Below, piece after piece: positions 15,301-22,219 of a stretch of DNA of 22,219 bases (position 1 is its first letter; each line of letters begins with the position of its first letter). The DNA is taken from NCBI GenBank assembly GCA_030152605.1, contig JASLJB010000026.1, positions 1 to 22,219 on the forward strand, written 5' to 3'. Under the pieces are notes generated by a model. The model searched no databases. It had not been told where the DNA came from and worked only from the letters and a program-made list of their open reading frames with translations. This stretch comes from Acinetobacter sp. (GTDB lineage Bacteria > Pseudomonadota > Gammaproteobacteria > Pseudomonadales > Moraxellaceae). The position numbers and the translations under genes are program-made.

Positions 15301-16205
15301 GCGTACTGCGGCGCAAACAAGGCATAGCTGCCTTGCTGTTGTAGCGCATCCACCCACGCCGGTAAGTCTTGTGTCAGCAGGCGTTGCATTTTCAAATCAT
15401 CGCGCCACTTTTTGCCCACCAACTTAAAGTACTGTCCTTCAGCCAAATAATACTCAGACAAGGTCTGTACTTGACTCAAATCCAAGGCGGTCAAAGCCTC
15501 AAGCTGCTGTTCAAAGCGAGCGAGATCAAGTTCAGGTGCGGCGATGGCTTGAAACTGAGCTGAAGCAAAGTTCAAACTATTTTCCACGATATCGACATAG
15601 GCTTGCGCAGATTTGAGCTTTTTGTTCAGCAGCAGATAATCAATGCTGGCCTGCGGTTGTTGCTGAATCCAGGCCCGCAGCACATCGTGGATCAATTGTT
15701 GAGTATAGCGTTTGGCATCATCGGTGATTTCGGCGCGTTCGATCTTGCCACTTTCAAAGGCAAATTCGCGCAGCAACTTTTGGCTAAAGCTATCCAAAGT
15801 CCCAACAAACAATTCATCCAACTGATCGATCACCAACTTGAGTCGCTCACAGGCATAGTCAATTTGGCTGGAAAAACTGTGCAAGACTTTGGCAAATAAA
15901 GGATCGCTCTCCTGTGCAGCTTGGGCCAAGACCTGATGCTCGGTCAGGGTTCGACAGCCCTCCAGATAGCGCAGCGTGTCGATCAAACGAGCACGAATCC
16001 GGGTCTTGAGTTCTGCGGCAGCCTTACGGGTAAAGGTGGTGGCGATGACTTGGTTCGGGAGATATTTCTCCAAAAAAATCCGCACCATCAAACTGGACAA
16101 GGTATAGGTCTTGCCCGTCCCTGCGGAGGCTTCGATCCAATGCAAGCCTGAAAACTGCATATCAACAATCGGCTGATAAGACACGGGCACAGTTTGGGTG
16201 TTCAT
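12378..16205 (-). CDS. recB: RecB subunit of RecBCD (3'-5' helicase and nuclease)
   Basis: This 1275-residue protein is RecB, the 3'-5' SF1A helicase with the C-terminal nuclease that processes double-strand ends until Chi. The Walker A motif EASAGTGKT has Lys32 (Lys29 in E. coli); Walker B is ILVDEFQDTNQ, with QAIYGFRGGD, LIHNHRS, TIHQSKGLEFKVVFLLG and LWYVALTRAS further on. The nuclease site is complete: His1008, Asp1158, Asp1171 and Lys1173 correspond to E. coli His956, Asp1067, Asp1080 and Lys1082. The 13- and 2-residue spacings are identical, but the His-to-Asp distance is 39 residues longer. E. coli RecB has 1180 residues. GAGG lies 8 nt before the ATG within the end of recC, and only 3 bp separate the genes, implying translational coupling. 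Confidence 0.98.
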   Translation of the reverse strand: MNTQTVPVSYQPIVDMQFSGLHWIEASAGTGKTYTLSSLMVRIFLEKYLPNQVIATTFTRKAAAELKTRIRARLIDTLRYLEGCRTLTEHQVLAQAAQESDPLFAKVLHSFSSQIDYACERLKLVIDQLDELFVGTLDSFSQKLLREFAFESGKIERAEITDDAKRYTQQLIHDVLRAWIQQQPQASIDYLLLNKKLKSAQAYVDIVENSLNFASAQFQAIAAPELDLARFEQQLEALTALDLSQVQTLSEYYLAEGQYFKLVGKKWRDDLKMQRLLTQDLPAWVDALQQQGSYALFAPQYASTMKLLTDLCTKKVLNKCPDDVLQGFEQHGLIRALQQFFAQLDGLYQDLEQLDSYLKYYLAREVKQRLPQVLQQKGETTFAQQIRTLAEALEGEQGQRFASSVHAKFPLILVDEFQDTNQDQDNMLARIWRYPARVKQGCMIMVGDRKQAIYGFRGGDMLTFLKAHQDVFGLQGRSYQLIHNHRSVRPLVEVVDVLFQRQPDFGEQVSYTAVQAGSRPHPDLIDADAINPAPLRWLLLEDKKLEAEQVAWKIRDLLNQSQQGGLYFAEKNGPRALDANDIAVLSRNHHGLDQVQSALNFLGIHVNRPSKKSVFEHALARDVGAILAAIMHPYQEGKVKRALLSRLMGFNVQQLMQIEQQVDGLSDYIEQFDLIREKWFKLGFLPAWQYFLQQFQVWSTLVQQPSRDNERVVVNLRHLTELLSQHSDDLQGAHTLYHWYLKQLNSPMQREWELERKLSNDAGVQLMTIHQSKGLEFKVVFLLGADNDFKEMNKTLNFSSVEKLNPQTGKLEQQRIVAVNDKNMLNPNDIEQHNARAEAEQHRLWYVALTRASYRVYAMLQDVEGKSTTGLAFWCGHGEDGFSHPGSVMEDLLRERPVQVRPAQQQQLPQLYAQSFPQTRFYARGKTSFSYLAQHLSRQQIQDALALTEPSLGAAEDEGQTAQSLSGLSTLSALPRSLDADQVLHPDPTISWIQANFPMGTHAGNFLHEIFEQIDFQDDRHWSLELHRRFKNDYKQLWSELLEKYQAAYPDPADTVSDQAASPDLADIVPNPADTAEAQLMAWLQVWLKGVLNTPLHGEFRLQQLRQGTYLAEFPFYLALADHIFPVHRIQQLFAEIGISMPEFNSANAARYLNGSIDLVYYADERYHIADYKSNFLGTQQQDYQPQAIQDSMRYASYWLQAALYLVALHRYLKLQLQDYQIERDLGGASYLYLRGMNAAAGQGYYHWQPSADFILRLDAILGYFAEDKLSNIGA
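12982..13059 (-). repeat. Imperfect repeat coding a PADT-rich insertion in RecB
   Basis: Three related units of about 19 bp (12982-13000, 13003-13020, 13041-13059, each built on TGTCGGC) encode PDPADTV, PDLADIV and PNPADT at about residues 1049-1075. The segment is proline- and aspartate-rich and low complexity, consistent with a flexible loop gained by repeat expansion. Confidence 0.7.
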
Positions 16206-16208
16206 GTG

Positions 16209-19200
16209 TTATTCCTCTGCCACATATTGATACTGGTAAATCGGTTGATATAAGGCATAGCCATACTGCTCACAGGCTTGCTTGAGTAATGCCGTGGCAT
16301 CTTGTTCTTGCAGCAAAAACTCCCAATCACGATGGTATTGGGTGGCTTCGTTTTCGGTAATCGCAAAGGCATTCATAAAACGCGCGGCATCGGCATGCCA
16401 AGCCTTGGCCAGATCAGCAAAGTTAAGCAAGGACATATTGCCCAACTCATCTTCAGACCAATCTAGGCTTTTGCCTTTTTCAGCCAGTTGCAGTAACAGC
16501 GCCGCCGGTAGCACCAGAGGCTGTTTTTGCGCTTGGGCATAGGCTTTGAACCACGAACTCAAGTACGCTCTGGCTTGGCTGCTGCTGAGGCCGCTACAGA
16601 TCAAGGTGTCATCACTAAAAATCGCGATACGCTGACGTTGACTCGACACTTCATCACTTAAATCACTGTAGCCCAACCAGAGCAGGTACTCGAGCCAGAC
16701 TTTTGCACGGCGTTTGGCCCGTGCACTGGAGGCATCTAAGCTGATCCAGTTGGCGTTCGGATCGGCAGGCACGCTGACGTTCATCACCACATGTACCGTA
16801 TGTGGCGCGGCCTGTGCATCACTGCTGTGCTGGGTTGACAACGCCGCAGTCAGTTCAGTCGGCATCCGCCACTGACGCTGTGTGATATGGGTCACTTCGG
16901 GCGCATAGTGATGCAGGCGTTGTTGTAAATATGCTTGTTCGCGCAAACTGATCTGCCAAGTACTGTGGCTGACCTTGCCGACTGGCAACTGATCTTGTAA
17001 CAGGGCGGGATCAATCTCGGCAGCAGGTTCAGCACCTGCCTGTGGCTGCATCTGTTGTTGCATCTGTTTCTGCAAAAAGTCTCGAATGGCATAACGTCCC
17101 AAGCCTTCTAACACCAAGGGGGCATCGTTCTCAGGCATATCTTCAGCTTTTAAGTTTTCCACGCCCAAGGTTTTGAGGTAGATCCGGGTCGGAAAAATCA
17201 TATCCTGAATCCACTGCCGACCATCCAATACCAATACATCCGTCAATTCACGCACATAGTCAGCATTCACCCATGCGCTACGTTTGGCCTGTGCATCAGG
17301 CTGCTGTAATAGTCCTGCGACATGGAACCACTGATCTTGATAACGGCGATTTGGCTCAGTTTCGAAGCCGACCGGATCAAAGGGCTGCAAAGGATGAAAA
17401 TGAAATAAAGACTGAATCGCTGTCGCCACCTCGACCTGCTCAAAGGTCATTAAGGCTTCGGCGGTCTGCGCTGTGGTGACACGCTGATCCAGTGTCCGTT
17501 CGGTATTCGGCGCGCTAATAAAGCCCAGATGTTTGATTAATTCTTGCAGTACACTTGAAGGTTCACGTGGCTCGCCATCACTGACATCAAAACCGTTATA
17601 AAACAGCCACAATTGCTGTTGCGCCAACAACAAGGCATCCAAGAAAGCGCCCTGATCATCATCTAGACGCGAGCGATCCCCCAACTGTGGTCGTAGCAAT
17701 TGCATCAGGTCAAAAGGCACATGATTGCTTCGATTGGGGAATTTACCGCCATCCAAGTTCAGCATCACGATCAGCTGATAAGGCAGCGGTCGTAACTGGC
17801 CGATTTGACTAAAGGTGATCTGTCCGGTCGGCAGTGCCTGATCAATCTGACTGGAGAGATTGCTCTCGATCTCCGCCAACACATAGGGCAGCGCCAAGCT
17901 CATGCTGCTAAACACATGTGCCTGATCATGTTCATAAAAGCGCGCCAAAGTCAGCATACGCTCTTGTTTTTGTACGATCTCAAATACGCTCTTGAGGCTC
18001 TCAACCCCAGCCTGTTGGAACTCGGCAATATCTGCCATCAAACGATTCAGCCAGACTTCAGCAGTCACCACCTGCCCCAATTCATGCGCGATCATCCATG
18101 TACTGCGGGCGGCAAAGTCCTGATAGATCTGGATCAGGATCGCAATGCCTTCAAAGTCATCACTGTCGACCTGCGCATAACTCAAGGTCTGTTCAAAGAC
18201 TTGATGTTCCGGAATCGCCACACCCAAGGCCAGTCGGTCCAAGGCAAACTTAAAGCTAAAGCGATAGTCCTGATCTTCGGCGCTCATGCTTCGTTGCAAA
18301 TGCGCCGCATCCAAACCACTTTTAAACCCAGCCTGCGTCAACAGTTGTAACAATCGTTCAGTGCGATCCACATCTAGGCCATAGCGCATTTGGGTCGCAG
18401 ACAGTTGTAACCAATCAGCAAAGTCTTCAAAGCTAAAACGGCCTTGGCTGAGTTGCATCCGCCCCAAGACTGCCTGCCATGCCAGTTGTGCATCTAACTG
18501 GGTCACACCCGCCATTTTCACCGGCAGGTAGACCGAATCTGCATTGGAGGGGGCCTGAAATACACTACGTACCAAAGGCTCGATTTGTTTTAGATCCGGC
18601 ACCAAAACCAAAATATCACTGGGACGACGCGGCTGAGTCGCGCCATCATCACGTTGCGCCAACCAATGAATCAGCTGTTCTTTCAGCACTTCTAACTGAC
18701 GCAAACTGGAGTGGCAGACATGGATCTGAATCGAATCATCCTGTGGATCGAGTGCATAGGCTTGGGCTTGTGGCTCAAGCAAGTACAGGATATCGGACTG
18801 AATCTTGTTTAGCACATTCGGCGTGCGCTCATGCAGTTCATCTTCGATAAAGGCATCCACCCATTGCCCCTCCTCGCCTGAGGACAAAGCAGACAGCAGG
18901 GAGAAATGATCACGCGCTTGTTTACCCAAACGGGTCAATAAGGGATGTCGGGATTCACGCACTTCAGCATTGAAGTTGAGGCTAAATTCTTCAAAGAAGC
19001 GATTGATCTCGGCATCACTGGCCTTGGGATGTTGGCGCAGATAACGCGCTTTGATGCTGAGGTCATAGCGTTTTTTCCAGTTTGGATCGACACTGTCCGC
19101 CCAATATTCTTGCGAGGGGTTGTAATGCAAGATAGTCACATCCAAGTACTGCCCCAAACGGCGTAAAAACTGCAATTGGCTCGGCGGCAGATCCAGCAAA

Positions 19201-20009
19201 GTAAACACCACCACCTGATCTGGGAGCAGCTTTTTCGCAGCCTCGCAGCGTACAGGATCATCCATGACCAACCAAAAATCACGGTCAATGTGCTGCATCT
19301 CAACATAGTCAGCATGGAAAGTATGCTGCCACAACCAACGCTGCCAACGCTCCAATTGCGTGGCCTGTTCAAGACTAAAAGCCGAGACTTCACGATTGAT
19401 TTGATTGATCTGTTGTTCAATATTCAGGGCACGGTCTTGACCCCAGGCATGCAACCAATTGCCGGGACAACGGCAGTCAGATCCGCAGTTTTTTACGCAG
19501 TCACCGCGATAGAGCATGTAGTGACTAAATAGAATTGAGACTTGCTCTGCGACCCAGTACAGCATGCTTTGTTTTTTCAGTTGTTGGGCTTGCGGTTGGT
19601 CGAGTAATTCGGCACTGGCATAAATCCGCTGTACGATATCGTGCAAGGGATGCTCGGCATCAATGCTGATCTGTTGCGGATCGATAAAGGGTTTTAGCGC
19701 CTGATAAATGCGCCACTTCATGATCAGGCGAGGAATATTGGCCTTACGCACTTGGTCTTTGTCTTCTAACACGCGCTGATAGGCATACCACTGCAATCCA
19801 CGAATGCGTTGATGGAACTGGTAGTTAGCACTAATACCTTGCTGTTCAGATATTTTTTGCGTCAGCCATTCTTGTACCGCTGGACTTGGCGCCACAAAGT
19901 GCTGTGTTTTCAGAACTCGTAATGGATCTGTGCTGGGCTGCGCCGTCAACTGCATCACCCCTTGCAACAGCACCTCGATGCGTTGACTCTGAATAACGTG
20001 AATCCCCAT
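16209..20009 (-). CDS. recC: RecC subunit of RecBCD (Chi recognition)
   Basis: This 1266-residue protein is RecC, which splits the duplex and scans for Chi inside RecBCD; it has a degenerate helicase fold, and no Walker A motif is visible. The N-terminus (MGIHVIQSQRIEVLLQGVMQ) aligns with the family start, and RPLPYQLIVMLNLDGGKFP followed by PFDLM is conserved. E. coli RecC has 1122 residues, so about 140 are extra. Part of this is a segment after HYMLYRGD with Cys171, Cys175, Cys179 and Cys181, absent from E. coli RecC as I recall it. The ATG has GAGGG only 3 nt upstream, an unusually short spacing that may keep translation low. It is the first gene of recC-recB-recD and is divergent from the DUF697-like gene. 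Confidence 0.96.
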   Translation of the reverse strand: MGIHVIQSQRIEVLLQGVMQLTAQPSTDPLRVLKTQHFVAPSPAVQEWLTQKISEQQGISANYQFHQRIRGLQWYAYQRVLEDKDQVRKANIPRLIMKWRIYQALKPFIDPQQISIDAEHPLHDIVQRIYASAELLDQPQAQQLKKQSMLYWVAEQVSILFSHYMLYRGDCVKNCGSDCRCPGNWLHAWGQDRALNIEQQINQINREVSAFSLEQATQLERWQRWLWQHTFHADYVEMQHIDRDFWLVMDDPVRCEAAKKLLPDQVVVFTLLDLPPSQLQFLRRLGQYLDVTILHYNPSQEYWADSVDPNWKKRYDLSIKARYLRQHPKASDAEINRFFEEFSLNFNAEVRESRHPLLTRLGKQARDHFSLLSALSSGEEGQWVDAFIEDELHERTPNVLNKIQSDILYLLEPQAQAYALDPQDDSIQIHVCHSSLRQLEVLKEQLIHWLAQRDDGATQPRRPSDILVLVPDLKQIEPLVRSVFQAPSNADSVYLPVKMAGVTQLDAQLAWQAVLGRMQLSQGRFSFEDFADWLQLSATQMRYGLDVDRTERLLQLLTQAGFKSGLDAAHLQRSMSAEDQDYRFSFKFALDRLALGVAIPEHQVFEQTLSYAQVDSDDFEGIAILIQIYQDFAARSTWMIAHELGQVVTAEVWLNRLMADIAEFQQAGVESLKSVFEIVQKQERMLTLARFYEHDQAHVFSSMSLALPYVLAEIESNLSSQIDQALPTGQITFSQIGQLRPLPYQLIVMLNLDGGKFPNRSNHVPFDLMQLLRPQLGDRSRLDDDQGAFLDALLLAQQQLWLFYNGFDVSDGEPREPSSVLQELIKHLGFISAPNTERTLDQRVTTAQTAEALMTFEQVEVATAIQSLFHFHPLQPFDPVGFETEPNRRYQDQWFHVAGLLQQPDAQAKRSAWVNADYVRELTDVLVLDGRQWIQDMIFPTRIYLKTLGVENLKAEDMPENDAPLVLEGLGRYAIRDFLQKQMQQQMQPQAGAEPAAEIDPALLQDQLPVGKVSHSTWQISLREQAYLQQRLHHYAPEVTHITQRQWRMPTELTAALSTQHSSDAQAAPHTVHVVMNVSVPADPNANWISLDASSARAKRRAKVWLEYLLWLGYSDLSDEVSSQRQRIAIFSDDTLICSGLSSSQARAYLSSWFKAYAQAQKQPLVLPAALLLQLAEKGKSLDWSEDELGNMSLLNFADLAKAWHADAARFMNAFAITENEATQYHRDWEFLLQEQDATALLKQACEQYGYALYQPIYQYQYVAEE

Positions 20010-20103
20010 ATTCCCTCAGTTCGCTCGGCAGAATGACAATAAAATATGAACAAAAACACATATATTTATGCGCTTTGCCCTAATGCGACTGCATTACTTT
20101 TCA

Positions 20104-20132
20104 AGTATAGTGTTTTGCAATGCTTTTGAAAA
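20104..20132 (-). promoter_or_regulatory. Candidate recCBD promoter
   Basis: On the - strand -35 TTTTCA (20127-20132) and -10 TATACT (20104-20109) are 17 bp apart; predicted start is near 20097, leaving a leader of about 87 nt. The -35 overlaps a possible TTGAAA (20126-20131) for the + strand gene, so the divergent promoters may compete. Confidence 0.4.
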
Positions 20133-20182
20133 AAACAGACTTAGCTGTACTTTAACGCAGGCCTTATTATAAAGCCTAGATA

Positions 20183-20707
20183 ATGGATATATTCATGAAA
20201 ATAGATAAAATTCCAGCTTCAATCGATCCAACTTTAGACCTTGAAAGCATCCGTGAACAATGCTTAGATTTGGTCAAAAAACGTGCTTACGTCTCTGCCG
20301 GTGCAGCCGCCATTCCGATCCCATTTTTTGATGTGGTGGTTGATGTCAGTATGCTGTCTTTTCTGATCCCAGAAATCAATGCGCGCTTTGGCTTGGCCCC
20401 TGAGCAAGTCAGTGTCTTTGATCTTGAGACCAAACAGATTCATTGGAACGAACTGCGCAAACGCGGCATTGAGTTTTCAGGTTTTGTCGTGGCACGTACC
20501 GCGATTAAGAAATCCATTAATAACTTCGCCACCAAAATGGTCACCAAACAAGTGACCAAATTCATTCCGTTGGGTGGCCAAATGGTGGCTGCAGGTCTGG
20601 GCTATTTCATCATGAAAAAAGTCGCAGAAGCACATGTTGAAGAGTGCTACAAATTGGCCTCTGATGTCCTCAACAAACAACATGCGAACTTGGTGAACGC
20701 GGTTTAA
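20183..20707 (+). CDS. DUF697-like small membrane-associated protein
   Basis: This protein of 174 residues (170 if translation begins at ATG 20195) is not one whose function I can name. Residues about 35-65 hold AAAIPIPFFDVVVDVSMLSFLIPEI and residues about 129-146 hold FIPLGGQMVAAGLGYFIM, two hydrophobic stretches in the pattern of the DUF697 domain, as in the C-terminal part of E. coli YcjF, where a PIP-type motif follows small residues. The first stretch is interrupted by Asp residues, so membrane insertion or peripheral binding are both possible. No GTPase domain is fused to it. Neither ATG has a good Shine-Dalgarno. A weak promoter (TTGAAA 20126-20131, TACTTT 20148-20153, 16 bp apart) precedes it. 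It is divergent from recC and convergent with the phosphotransferase gene. Confidence 0.7.
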   Translation: MDIFMKIDKIPASIDPTLDLESIREQCLDLVKKRAYVSAGAAAIPIPFFDVVVDVSMLSFLIPEINARFGLAPEQVSVFDLETKQIHWNELRKRGIEFSGFVVARTAIKKSINNFATKMVTKQVTKFIPLGGQMVAAGLGYFIMKKVAEAHVEECYKLASDVLNKQHANLVNAV

Positions 20708-20722
20708 CTGCGAATTAACCGC
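20699..20722. terminator. Possible bidirectional hairpin between convergent genes
   Basis: GCGGTT (20699-20704) pairs with AACCGC (20717-20722) across a 12-nt loop beside the stop codon of the DUF697-like gene. There is no T-tract on either strand, so this is a weak call. Confidence 0.3.
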
Positions 20723-20749
20723 GAAACAGCCACGCTACGATACCCCCCG

Positions 20750-22168
20750 CTAACGCGCCTCAATCTGCGCCAAAATGGTTTCGAGGATGCGGATGCGGGC
20801 GGTGTATTTATCATCCGTGGCGATCACATGCCAAGGGGCATAGGGCGTGTCAGTACGTTGCAGCATATCTGCCGCAGCATCTAGATAATCATCCCAACGG
20901 CCACGGTTGCGCCAGTCCTCTTCAGTGATTTTAAAGCGTTTATGTGGGGTCTGTTCACGGGCTTTGAAACGCGCATCCTGTTCATCCAGTCCGATCGCCA
21001 ACCAAAACTTAATCAGCAAGGTCTGGTTATCGCTCAAGTCTTTCTCGAAGCGATTAATTTCATCATAGGCACGTTGCCATTCCGCCGGTTGTGCATAGCC
21101 CTCGATTCGCTCCACCAAAACCCGCCCATACCAAGTACGGTCGAAGATCGCGGTGGGGTTATTGTTATTCAGTCGATTCCAAAAACGCCACAGATAAGGC
21201 CGACGCAACTCATATTGTTCTGGTGCGGCAATGGTGAAGATTTCATATTGTCGCGGGTCTAGCTCCTTCACGATCCGCTTGATCGCGCCGCCCTTACCTG
21301 CGGCATCCATACCCTCAAATGCAATCACGATATTGCGATCATCTGTGCGCAAGGCTTTGGCCACATTGCGGGTCAGCTTTTTCAGTCTGGACTTGTATTC
21401 GGATTTCTCCATCTGCTGACGGTCTGGATTGAGCAGACAGTCGGGTACGGCGGCCTGCTTCCATTTGCTGCGTACCATGCGCTTGTGCTTGGGCAGTTGT
21501 TTTAACTGCTGCAACACATGCTGGGCAAACTGCTGATCTCGGACCTTGGGATCTTCACAGTCGATCACCAACCAGTCATCAGTAAAACGTTTTCTCAGCT
21601 GTTGCAGACTGTTGTATTGTTTTTGACTACGCCAATCCAAGCCATGCAACTTCTGCCAACGCTGCTGTGATGGATCGACCTCATCTAAGCGTTTTTGCAG
21701 GGATTTCCAAGATAGGTCAAACCAGACTTTGATCACATCACAGTGATTGTTTTTCAGGTCTTGTTCATAGGCACGCATGTTATCGACATAGGCATCGAAC
21801 ATTGCAGCATCCATCGGCTGCGATACATGGCTCGCGGTCAGCAACAAGTCGCTATACCAGTTGCCAAACATGATCACGATCTGCCCCTCGGACGGTACAA
21901 AACGCGCATAGGGCTGCCAGAAACTGCGTTTCGGTCTAAACAAGTTGGGCGCATCGGCTTTCACTTGCAAATAACGTGGATCAACCCACTCGCGCAGCTG
22001 CTTGACTGCCTCGCCTTTGCCAGCCAACTCAATGCCGCTGACCAAGATCACCAGACTTTTGGCGTTATTCTTATCGCGGCTATCTTTGAGGCTATATTGC
22101 GCTTCGATCAGATCCATGGTCAGTTGATCGGTGTCCATCAAGCTAAAATTTGTATTTGACTCAGACAT
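20750..22168 (-). CDS. pap: Polyphosphate:AMP phosphotransferase (tandem-domain PPK2 class II)
   Basis: This 472-residue enzyme transfers phosphate from polyphosphate to AMP, making ADP that adenylate kinase can convert to ATP. It has two fused PPK2 domains. The C-terminal one has a full Walker A (GMDAAGKGGAIKR, 286-298), a Walker B with the catalytic Asp-Arg (FDRTWYGRVLVER, Asp343) and a lid region (about 397-420, FKAREQTPHKRFKITEEDW). The N-terminal domain keeps the P-loop shape (GIELAGKGEAVKQ, 45-57), but its Walker B equivalent is MFGNWYSDLL, lacking the Asp-Arg, so it is probably not catalytic. This matches the two-domain PAP of Acinetobacter johnsonii 210A. A perfect -10 lies upstream; only a weak GAGAG-type site precedes the ATG. 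Confidence 0.93.
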   Translation of the reverse strand: MSESNTNFSLMDTDQLTMDLIEAQYSLKDSRDKNNAKSLVILVSGIELAGKGEAVKQLREWVDPRYLQVKADAPNLFRPKRSFWQPYARFVPSEGQIVIMFGNWYSDLLLTASHVSQPMDAAMFDAYVDNMRAYEQDLKNNHCDVIKVWFDLSWKSLQKRLDEVDPSQQRWQKLHGLDWRSQKQYNSLQQLRKRFTDDWLVIDCEDPKVRDQQFAQHVLQQLKQLPKHKRMVRSKWKQAAVPDCLLNPDRQQMEKSEYKSRLKKLTRNVAKALRTDDRNIVIAFEGMDAAGKGGAIKRIVKELDPRQYEIFTIAAPEQYELRRPYLWRFWNRLNNNNPTAIFDRTWYGRVLVERIEGYAQPAEWQRAYDEINRFEKDLSDNQTLLIKFWLAIGLDEQDARFKAREQTPHKRFKITEEDWRNRGRWDDYLDAAADMLQRTDTPYAPWHVIATDDKYTARIRILETILAQIEAR

Positions 22169-22205
22169 AGGCTCTCTTTTTTATTTGAATGAAGAATTTG
22201 ATTAA

Positions 22206-22211
22206 ATTATA
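22206..22211 (-). promoter_or_regulatory. -10 element of the pap promoter
   Basis: On the - strand a perfect TATAAT (22206-22211) lies 37 bp before the start codon; the matching -35 would be outside the window. The predicted leader is about 30 nt. Confidence 0.55.
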
Positions 22212-22219
22212 ACGACTTC

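Noticed and set aside
17805..18350. 181-codon open frame on the + strand inside recC
   Set aside because: It is antisense to a full-length recC frame with conserved RecC protein sequence, resembles no known family, and such shadows are common opposite long genes. The same applies to the + strand frames at 21743-22159 and 20942-21262 opposite pap.
1..22219. Mobile elements, prophage, CRISPR, tRNA or rRNA genes, defence or toxin-antitoxin systems
   Set aside because: I looked for transposase-like frames, terminal inverted repeats, spaced direct repeats and tRNA-like cloverleaves and found none; RecBCD is a core repair enzyme here, not a defence island.

Overview
The window is chromosomal DNA of a gammaproteobacterium, most likely Acinetobacter or a close Moraxellaceae relative. 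The main reasons are the tandem-domain polyphosphate:AMP phosphotransferase, an enzyme first characterised in Acinetobacter johnsonii, and the compact recC-recB-recD order without ptrA between recC and recB. The genus is inferred from protein resemblance only; no rRNA or tRNA gene is present.

Layout. Positions 1-5978 are read on the + strand: the 3' part of priA (replication restart helicase), a KefB/KefC-type potassium/proton antiporter, hslO (Hsp33 redox chaperone), the cbpA-cbpM pair (type II J-domain co-chaperone and its modulator) and a small YdcH-like DUF465 gene. From 6002 to 20009 everything is on the - strand: a CorA-family metal transporter, pnp and rpsO (the conserved rpsO-pnp pair, with a terminator and a second hairpin between them), a 523-bp gene-free gap holding the rpsO leader and promoter and the recD-side terminator, then recD, recB and recC (transcribed recC to recB to recD). 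A divergent + strand gene (20183-20707) encodes a small DUF697-like membrane-associated protein. A - strand polyphosphate:AMP phosphotransferase gene closes the window with its -10 element near the right edge.

Function. The region combines DNA repair and replication restart (PriA, RecBCD), RNA turnover and translation (PNPase, S15), stress proteostasis (Hsp33, CbpA, CbpM), ion homeostasis (KefC-like, CorA-like) and polyphosphate energy metabolism (PAP). It is a housekeeping region. I see no prophage, insertion sequence, CRISPR array, toxin-antitoxin pair or defence island, and no clearly new multi-gene system.

The parts most worth a second look are local: five 12-bp DnaA-box-like repeats at the 5' end of recD beside an AT-rich spacer; a four-cysteine cluster inserted in RecC; a repetitive insertion between the nuclease motifs of RecB; a candidate short transcript whose promoter spacer is a perfect dyad, just before the recD-side terminator; and alternative hairpins in the rpsO leader.
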